From positions 13,112,501 through 13,176,500 of the forward strand of contig CM050447.1 in NCBI GenBank assembly GCA_027563935.2: DNA of 64,000 nt, read 5' to 3'. The notes under the pieces are model-generated. The model did no database searches and was not told the origin of the DNA. It saw nothing but the letters and a program-made list of their open reading frames with translations. How positions within the stretch are numbered: position 1 is the stretch's first letter; each line of letters opens with the position of its first letter. Source of the DNA: Costus lasius. Lineage: Eukaryota > Streptophyta > Magnoliopsida > Zingiberales > Costaceae. A program made the position numbers and the translations under genes. This document shows, in pieces, positions 56,724 through 64,000 of this stretch.

Positions 56724-58193
56724 ATGACCCTGCGAGTGCAGGTGGTGAAAGTCACCCACGTCCCCCTCCCGTCAATCTCACCTCCCCCGCCGGAGCGGGT
56801 GCATCTTTCCCTCTTTGACACCTTCTCCACTGGCTTCCATCCGATTCAGCGATTGCTGTTCTTCAACGCCGCCCACGCTCCACCTTTTCCCGTCCTCCTC
56901 CATTCCCTCCGATCCGCTCTCTCCCGCGCCCTCCTCCACTTCTTCACGCTCGCCGGCAAGCTCATCTACCTCCCTGCGACGGGCGACGTCGTCATCGACT
57001 GCTCCCCCTCGGCCGTCGTTCCCGGCGTCGCCTTCCTTGAGGCCGAGGCGGACGGCGACTTCACCCGCCTCATCCTCGATGAGGTCCACGATCTCGATTC
57101 CTTCCGCTGCCTCGTTCCTCCGCTCGACGTCGGGGAGCTCCCGTCTCCGGTGTTCTCCTTGCAGGTGACCGCGGTCGGTGATCAGGGCGTGGTGGTGGGT
57201 TTCACCTCGCACCACGCGGTGGCGGACGGCCGGGGCATATGGGATTTCATGCAGGCGTGGGCTGCGGGGTGCCGCGGGGAGGCCGTGCAACCGCTGCCGA
57301 CAGTGGACCGCTCGCTGATCAGACACCCAAGGGGTGAGGAGATCGCGCGGACGATGCTGCATCGCACGTCACCATCTCTGCCAAAAGTGAGCTTGCTTCC
57401 GCCTTCCCCTGCTAGTAGAAACTAAATATATAGTCAACAACAAATATCAATTTATATCATTTTTCATAAAATAGAGCAATTGATGCATCTGCAGATCGGA
57501 ACTCCAATTCTTGCAATCCAACGCAAGGTCGAACTGAGCCGAAGATCATTTGTGATTAGCGCTGAAAGAATCCAGACGCTGAAAGAACAGGCGGCGGAGT
57601 GGATGAAGCAGTACATAACCAGCAACAGCGCGCAAGAGTGCTACCCAGTCCGACCTCCTTCGACCTTTGTCTCCATATCGGCGCACGCGTGGATCGCCGT
57701 CATAAAATCCAAAGGCTTCGGGTTGGACGAGGACACTCACATCCTCATCCCCGCCGACTGCCGCTCCCGTCTCCACCCGCCGATCGACCGACCCTACTTC
57801 GGCAACTGCGTCAAAGGATGTTTCGGGAAGGCCAAGACAGGCGAGCTGCTGGAGGAGAGGGGCAGGGGGTACGCACGTGCGTGCTGGGCCATGCAAAAGG
57901 CCATACGCGAGGCGCTGCAGGACCCGCTCAGGGACGCCGACGACTGGCTGGATTCTTACGCGGTGGTGGACAAGGCAAGACTGGTTTCCACGGCAGGGTC
58001 GACGCGATTCAAGGTGTACGATACGGATTTCGGGTGGGGGCGGCCGAGCCGAGTGGAGCTCGTCTCCATGAACGCAGACGGCAGGCTGGTGTTTGTCGGC
58101 GCAAGCGACGGCGCTGGGATTCAGTTGTCGGTGGCAATTGATCCGCTTCACATTGAGGCTTTCACACGGCATTTTATCACAGACCCGAATTAG
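56724..58193 (+). CDS. BAHD acyltransferase (malonyl/acyl-CoA dependent), two exons
   Basis: Exons 56724-57386 and 57495-58193, joined in phase at a GT-AG intron, give 453 residues, the usual BAHD length. The N-terminus MTLRVQVVKVTHVPLPS precedes the catalytic HxxxD motif as HHAVADG (about residues 157-163). The second hallmark, DFGWG, lies near the C-terminus as TDFGWGRPSRVE, and FGNCVKGC is also typical. BAHD enzymes transfer an acyl group from CoA to alcohols or amines in the cytosol. The closest memory match is to the clade of anthocyanin and phenolic glucoside malonyltransferases, but the substrate cannot be read from sequence. A GTG in frame at 56715 is not a likely start. An upstream out-of-frame ATG exists at 56654. 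Confidence 0.93.
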
Positions 58194-59283
58194 CGGTTGA
58201 TCAGCGCTGTATGTATACATACTTTTGCCTGCATCAAAACTCTCAATAATTTGCAAACAAAAAACGAATCAATAATACATGAACAAGATTTAATCATATT
58301 GATTTTCCCACTAATATTTCGGTAGATCTTGATTTATCTTTCGTTGTCTACTTTACCAGGATGATTCTCAATATAATCCTCTGCTTCAACTACATACTAG
58401 TTACAAACTTTTGACATCACAAATCACGATCAAATTGACAATCAACATTAACTAGCTTTGTTCTTTTGTGAAGAAAAGAATTATTAACAACATAAATAGC
58501 AGAATATTTATCACCATAAGCATAGCACGAACCAAATCAAAATCCTTCCATAGGTAAAATAACCAAGCACAACTACATCAAGCTGCTATCAGTATAAACA
58601 AAAACAACAAAACATGAAATTGATCATATAGCATAATACATACTGTATAAGATGAAAGTAAAATTTCACTTATTCATTCTCCTGCTTCTTCTATAACAAA
58701 CCAATTTCAAGTGCCTCTTTATGATGATGCAGAATTGGAGGAATTGCTTCTCAGTGACAACATTTAGGCTCTCGCATAAATTGGTTCATGACACCCTTTA
58801 TAAAGGAGATGTCTAGTCTAATGATTATCAGATAGATGAATTTTCATACCAAGCAACCGCATCAAATAAAATCAACCATTTTTAGAGTATCATCAAAGTG
58901 AAACTTCTAACCAAGTTGTAGTGGCATGTCAGACAGTTCGCAATCAAGTTACCATGTTCGCTCAAAAACCAATCATAAAGGCTCCATGCTTGATAAGAAA
59001 CTTAAATACCAAAAGAAAATAACATTCATTTTAAAGATATTTTCTTATAAATTGATTATGAAGATGTCTCTCTGTTTCCAAATGCCTCAGTATCGTTGTC
59101 AATCAGTAAAAATGTGATTAATACAGACAAAAATAAGAATTTCTAAAGCTTTTTTGTCAAAAATAATTAAATGGTCTACTTTGTTGAATTGAAACCTATA
59201 GGTGTAGCAACCTAAGAGTATTTTATGAAACCATGCTAGAGGATGTTGGAACTAACCGAATTGTATAGCTACCAGAACAATGT
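58194..59283. other. Intergenic region between convergent BAHD and PPR genes
   Basis: Holds both 3' flanks. It is AT-rich with no recognised feature. Confidence 0.6.
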
Positions 59284-60948
59284 CTATCCTGTATCAAATA
59301 CATTCTTTGCACAAACTGGAACTTGAAGTGTATCCGAACAGATAGAATAGCGCATTTTACTGTGCAACTCCAGAGCATTAAGAATTTGGCAGATACTTTC
59401 AAAGTTGTCACAGCATTCATCCCCTGAAATGAATCTATAAATAATACCAGCTACTTCTATGCAACTCTCCCCGGGCAGCTTCTTCAGGCCTTCTTCTCTC
59501 ATTGCCCTTCTCAATCTGGCTGCTTCTTCCCATGATCCCTCTTCTGAATACAAATTGGCAGCCATCACATAGTTTCCACTCCGTTTTGGCTCCAAACACA
59601 GCAATCTTATGTTTGCTTCCTTTCCGATACCAGCAATATCTTTAGCAGCATGCAACTGACAAGCACTTAGCAATGTCCTCCACACCACTGCATCAGGCTC
59701 AATCGGCATGTGTAGTATGAAGTCATAAGCTTCTTGAAGGTGTCCTTTGCGACCAAGCACATCAATCATCGCGCTATAGTGTGTCATCATTGGATTGATC
59801 CGGTAGAATTCCACCATCTCATGGAAGAAAAGATAACCATCATCAACCAAGCCACTGTGGCTGCAAGCGCAAAGCACACCGAGAAATGTCACGTAGTTTG
59901 GTTCCACTGAAGCATTTTTCATCTGTTGGAAGAGAACAATAGCTTCTCTTGCAGCACCATGCTGTGCAAGGCCGAGAATCATAGCACTCCAAGTCCACAC
60001 ATTTCTCTGCCCCATCCTCTCGAAAACTCGAGAAGCATATCTCACTGCTCCGCACTTGGCATACATGTTGATAATGGCTGTTCCAAGTTGAACATTCACC
60101 GGCAGTGTGTTTCCAATGATCTGTCGATGAAGCCACCTTCCGAAGTTCAATCTCCCCAGCTCCGCCGTAGCAGATAGCAAGACCACGTAAGTGGTCTGAT
60201 CAGGCTCGAATCCGCAATTCCTCATCCGAACAAAGAGTCTGATAGATTCCTCGGGCAGTGAATTGTCAATGCAGGCAGATAAGATGGCATTCCATGACAC
60301 CACCGTCCTAACAGACATTCCATCGAACAACTTCCGAGCATCATCGATCCGTCCACAGGAGCCATACAAGCTTATAAGGGCGTTCTGGACGTAAACCACG
60401 TGTTCCACGCCGTTCTTCAGCGCGTCGGCGTGCACGTGTGCTCCGAATTGGAGGTCGATGAGATTGGCGCAGGCTTTGAGGACGAAAGGGAGGGTGAGCT
60501 CGTTGGGTCTCAGCCCGCGGCGCCGCAGTTGGAGGAAAAGGAGCAAGGCTTCCCTGGGGAGGTCACTCTGGCTGTAGCCGCGGATGACGTGGTTCCAGGA
60601 GGAGAGCATAGAGTCGGGGAGGGAGAGGAGGAGGGAGCGAGCATGGTGGAGGTTGCCGTGGGCGGAAAGGGCGCAGAAGCGGAGCATCTCGCTGGCAAGG
60701 AACTTGTCTCCGGCATGACCGGAGGAGATAATACGGGAGTGGATTTGATGGAGTTCGGCCATAGAGGCGCACGACTGGAGAAGGGAGAGGCATCGCTGCT
60801 TCATGGAGGAAGGAGCTGGCTTCCGATCAAACTTCGTTGTGCACTCGTTAGATCTGACTCGGGGAAGAGGAGGGGACATCAGAGCATTGCTCGACCCTGC
60901 AAGCCAGTTGATGCCCAGGGTCGTTCTCTCCGACAATTGGTCGAACAC
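59284..60948 (-). CDS. Pentatricopeptide repeat protein, PLS class, E subgroup
   Basis: A single exon of 554 residues. After a basic N-terminus that could be an organelle targeting peptide come tandem PLS-type repeats. These are recognisable as LHQIHSRIISSG, SWNHVIRGYSQSDLPREAL, LRPNELTLPFVLKACANL, VYVQNALISLYGSCGRIDDARKLF, SWNAILSACIDNSLPEESIRLF, LGTAIINMYAKCGAV and SAMILGLAQHGAAREAIVLF. An E-domain follows: MPIEPDAVVWRTLLSACQLH and the E+-like GNYVMAANLYSEEGSWEEA...GESCIEV. No DYW domain is present. Such proteins bind single-stranded RNA in mitochondria or plastids and usually help specify C-to-U editing sites. The target cannot be inferred. Internal Met codons near residues 24 and 48 are alternative starts. 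Confidence 0.95.
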   Translation of the reverse strand: MFDQLSERTTLGINWLAGSSNALMSPPLPRVRSNECTTKFDRKPAPSSMKQRCLSLLQSCASMAELHQIHSRIISSGHAGDKFLASEMLRFCALSAHGNLHHARSLLLSLPDSMLSSWNHVIRGYSQSDLPREALLLFLQLRRRGLRPNELTLPFVLKACANLIDLQFGAHVHADALKNGVEHVVYVQNALISLYGSCGRIDDARKLFDGMSVRTVVSWNAILSACIDNSLPEESIRLFVRMRNCGFEPDQTTYVVLLSATAELGRLNFGRWLHRQIIGNTLPVNVQLGTAIINMYAKCGAVRYASRVFERMGQRNVWTWSAMILGLAQHGAAREAIVLFQQMKNASVEPNYVTFLGVLCACSHSGLVDDGYLFFHEMVEFYRINPMMTHYSAMIDVLGRKGHLQEAYDFILHMPIEPDAVVWRTLLSACQLHAAKDIAGIGKEANIRLLCLEPKRSGNYVMAANLYSEEGSWEEAARLRRAMREEGLKKLPGESCIEVAGIIYRFISGDECCDNFESICQILNALELHSKMRYSICSDTLQVPVCAKNVFDTG

Positions 60949-63122
60949 TCAAAGCCATCGTAGTTTATCTGCAGCGTCTAGCCTGCATCGTTGCGTCTCG
61001 AAATTGGTCCGGTCACCGGCCGGTTTACCATCAAAATTAATCATATTGACATGTTTTTTGTTTGTCTTATGAAAAAAAGCAATTAGAATTTAAACCAAAA
61101 AAAAGTTAGTTCACATGACCTAAAACTTTGGCAATTTAGGTCACCAAGTTATAAATAAGTTATATAATTTGCGGAGGAACCTGACTTATTCATTAATTGG
61201 GAGACCTAATCCAACCTAAACATGACTCGATTTATAAATAAGTCAATCTATATTTATTAGCAAAATTCAATTAGAAAAAAAGCTTAGTTGTTAATTATGA
61301 AAGTATTAGAAAAGTGGATGAACCAATTGTCTTCGTTAGAATAAACTTGATTACACTTTATACAACAAAGAAGAAATAACCTATCATATCAAGATTAGAG
61401 AAGGAATTACACTATAAGATTAGAGAAGCACAAGTGCTATGAGTTTTGATAACCTAAAAATGCAAAACTAGTATATTTTATTTGATATAGAAAACTCTAT
61501 TAATATCATACACTAGGATGCTCTCATTAAACGGGCATCACCAAGGAAGACATCTCGCCACGGCCACCTATGTACCCATTTTACATGTTTATGAGGAATT
61601 TGCTATAGCTCACCAAGATAATCTTCCTTATAGATATAATCATAGATAAAGACTATCAAGAGATAATTTAAGATGATAGATGCTCTCTCTATTTATAACA
61701 GGAGCATCAAATAACCCATTGTTATGGTGATTAAGTTTTCACTAAATTAGGGTTACAGAAGTCACAATACATAAGGGATTCAAATATTTCCTGTTAATTA
61801 TGTTTCTTCTGATTATTAAGTATCAAAAAATTCTCTAGTTGACTGCAAATTAAGCGCATATTATTGTGTTTACCTTTCGAGAAACAAAAAAGCAGTGAGT
61901 TGTACTATTAAGGACCAACACATCAAGCAGCACTAGATACGATCGATCCAGGCGCTTGATGGCTCCGTCAATCTTGAATGGATTATGTTTGACCTCTGAA
62001 CCCTACTGCTCATGGAAACTCGGAGCTCAACGCCCCTACTCCACGCAATCTAGCGCCCCAGAAAGCCGGAGCACGTGGGACCCAAGAAGACCCGCGCACA
62101 ATCAACAGTCGAACGATGCCACGCCCAGAGCATCCGTACTCATGGCTCAGGGATAAAAGCCGCGGAACTCACGTACGGTCAAACTAAATTTAGCTCTTAT
62201 TTTAACCATGCATGCATGCCCAATGCACGTACGTACAGAGTTTGGAAGCTCAAGCCATTGGAACTTGAGCTTCGGAGCTCCTGAAGATCATCAGCTTTTT
62301 TGGGTACTTGGAGTGCACATGCATGCGTGCATGGCGCTACGTAGCATGCATTTGTCTGCGATCCAAACAGATGCGAAGATAGATAGATAGATCCGCTGAT
62401 CGATTGAAGGCGATCTTAAAAGGAGCATCTTTGACCAACAAATTGACTGACAGCAAGTGAGTATCTCAGCCCACTCCTTCATCCTCGAAAGCGTGGCATG
62501 TCGGCCAATTGGTACAGGCACATTACTTCACTTCTGCCCTTTCACCAGACGACTTGTCTCGATGAGACAAAAGTTCCTCTCAGACTTACAGTGTCTCTAT
62601 TGTGTTCATCGGACGACCACCTGACCCAGTGGCAGAATTTTGTACCAAATTAGTCTCGATGCCTCATGAGATTAATTAGGTTAAACATTATATTTGAGTT
62701 GACCTATATATATCAAGTGGGGTCAACAATTAAGCTGTTCAAACTGAAGAGGAACTGAAAAGACCATCATCTTTTGAACTCCGTCTTTCAGACTTGGGGG
62801 GTGATCTGACCAAGAGATAATTCTGAGCATGAACAAGCTCCTAATTTTAGGGGAACGCCCTTCCTTAATGAGCGACAGCTATCCCATAAAATAAGATAAC
62901 ATGGCATCAACAATTAACAAAAGGGCAGGCAGGCAGGCATGCATGCATGCAACAGTGATTTCCTTTGGGCTCTATATATCTCTCCACTGTCAAAGGTTTG
63001 GACACTCAGCTCATTTGCATTGTTGATTTCCTAGCTATATACCTTCTCGTCTTCCTTCAGCTTCCATAGAGAAAAACAAGCTCAAAATTGATCTCCAAGT
63101 CTCTTTTCTAGATCTCCTTCAG
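60949..63122. other. Intergenic region upstream of the RGF gene
   Basis: This starts with the PPR 5' flank and continues with AT-rich DNA. From about 62200 to 62955 it holds repeated CATGCATGC (RY-type) motifs and a GATAGATAGATAG run. No gene was recognised. Confidence 0.65.
62973..62979 (+). promoter_or_regulatory. TATA box of the RGF-like gene
   Basis: TATATAT within CTCTATATATCTCTCC, about 145 bp before the start codon, follows GCATGCATGCATGC repeats. Confidence 0.6.
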
Positions 63123-63943
63123 ATGAAGCTTGCTGTGTTTCTTCTTTTCTTGCTGCTACTCTCAGCCAGCAAGACCAATGGTATGCATCTTCAAGGTCAA
63201 GTCAAACATTGTTCATTTCACATGCATGATGACCCTCAATCTCATATTCTTCATCAGGGATCAGATTATTGTTGGAAGAAGCCTCACTGGATTCCCTCGG
63301 CTTGAACGTCCATTCAGTCAGTGGCTTCTTGCTTTGATATCATTTCGTCCTTTCCAGATTAGATCTCGGTTTACTGATACTGTTACATTGCGTATTGGCA
63401 ACAGGAAAAGGAGAGAAAGATACATGAGGGCAGCGGTGCTGCAGGAGCTCTTCAATGTGGATTACATGGCCAATGCTCAGGTAGGGTAAAGGAGATCTAG
63501 GAGTTCCAGTAATCTATTCAACTTGTCATCTTCGTTTGCAACATCCCTTTGCTCTGCGTCGATTTTTTGAGCTTGTATTCACGCTAAAAACGTATAATGA
63601 ATGCAGGAAAGAGTAGGAAGCTCATGATCAATGCCATGGCATCCTCCAAGGTTGGTATAAGTTTTGATTTCCTAGATTAACTACAAACCTAATCCTCTTA
63701 ATTTGCTCCTAATTATCTTCCTAACCTGATCATTCACAGAGCGCGAGAAGCGAGGAGATGGGAATTAAAAGTGATCGAGACACTAGTAAAAAGTCAGAGG
63801 GTGAAGTCAAACGCAGCCAAGAGGAGCCACACCGTGTGGTGCCACCCGTGGCGTCGAACCCCGAGCAGACCTACACCGACACCCTCGACCTAGCAGATAT
63901 GGACTACTCTCCGGCAAAGAGAAAGCCTCCGATCCACAACTGA
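63123..63943 (+). CDS. Root meristem growth factor (RGF/GLV/CLEL) peptide precursor
   Basis: The C-terminus ends DYSPAKRKPPIHN, the 13-residue RGF/GOLVEN signature (Asp-Tyr for sulfation, then PP-I-H-N), at 63902-63940 just before the stop. The N-terminus MKLAVFLLFLLLLSASKTNG is a signal peptide. Later exons are 63405-63480 (EKERKIHEGSGAAG, GLHGQCS), 63607-63650 (GKSRKLMINAMASSK) and 63740-63943, all in phase across GT-AG introns. The secreted, processed and sulfated peptide acts on RGFR receptors to maintain root stem cells and set the PLETHORA gradient. The first junction is a problem: the best donor after ACCAATG (G|GTATGC) is phase 1 and would bring exon 2 into a stop. A phase-0 donor exists only at CAA|GTCAAA about 25 bp later. 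Either that weak donor is used or the gene has a one-base lesion. Confidence 0.85.
63902..63940 (+). other. Predicted mature RGF/GLV peptide
   Basis: DYSPAKRKPPIHN. The DY pair is the tyrosine-sulfation site, and one of the final prolines is usually hydroxylated in the family. Confidence 0.85.
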
Positions 63944-64000
63944 AGTTACGAGCGGGCCATTGAATTAACTGATACCAAAACCTTAGGAATTCATTAGTAG

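Noticed and set aside
57546..58256. 236-aa ORF antisense to BAHD exon 2
   Set aside because: Mirror frame of a GC-rich exon; the sense strand has the DFGWG motif and good splice sites.
60400..60963. 187-aa ORF antisense to the PPR gene
   Set aside because: Glu/Gly-rich shadow of the PPR N-terminus.

Overview
This window is nuclear DNA of a flowering plant, most likely a monocot. The genes have spliced, GC-rich first exons, AT-rich introns and AT-rich intergenic DNA, with plant-only families such as PRE-type bHLH, ERF, MIZ1/DUF617, BAHD acyltransferase, PLS-class PPR, RGF/GLV peptide and SEP. The mix of GC-rich exons and abundant Athila-type LTR elements would fit a commelinid such as a Zingiberales species. 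That placement is an inference, and the species is not identified.

Layout. 1-11.4 kb: the 5' part of an apyrase (GDA1/CD39) gene on the minus strand. Three exons are visible, the first intron is 7.1 kb, and the gene runs off the left edge. Its introns carry a MITE, a 350-bp solo LTR/TRIM and a tRNA-derived SINE. 11.4-36.6 kb: a gene-poor nest of transposable elements. An old Athila-type element on the minus strand (called A here) is split by a complete Athila-type element on the plus strand (B: LTRs 18934-20423 and 25796-27333, target duplication TATCA). B is itself interrupted by a 1.6-kb solo LTR (target duplication ACCCG). A third Athila-type element (C, minus strand) abuts the broken gag of A. 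It is followed by a 1.1-kb LTR containing a minisatellite, a decayed fragment of a BLADE-ON-PETIOLE-like gene, and a PIF/Harbinger-like element split by a solo Athila-type LTR (D).

36.6-51.3 kb: five genes. These are a PRE-like atypical bHLH (-), a ten-exon chloroplast M41/FtsH-like HEAAH protein (+), a SEP2-like stress-enhanced LHC-family protein (+), a MIZ1/DUF617 protein (-) and an ERF group VIIIb-like factor (-). 53.0-56.1 kb: two nested LTRs, one an Athila-type LTR (E). 56.7-64 kb: a BAHD acyltransferase (+), an E-subgroup PPR protein (-) and a root meristem growth factor (RGF/GLV/CLEL) peptide precursor (+).

Most unusual observation. The Athila-type LTRs A, B, C, D and E each carry a tandem array of short self-complementary motifs in the 5' to middle part of the LTR. 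The motif differs between families: CACGGCCGTG in A, GGTGAACCCC/GGGGTTCACC in B and C, ATTACGG/CCGTAAT in D and TTTTACGGCA/TGCCGTAAAA in E. The array design is shared. In A and B the same family motif reappears in the internal region between the gag(-pro) ORF and the downstream ORF region. A and B also lack any visible reverse transcriptase or integrase, so they look like gag- or gag-pro-carrying non-autonomous derivatives.
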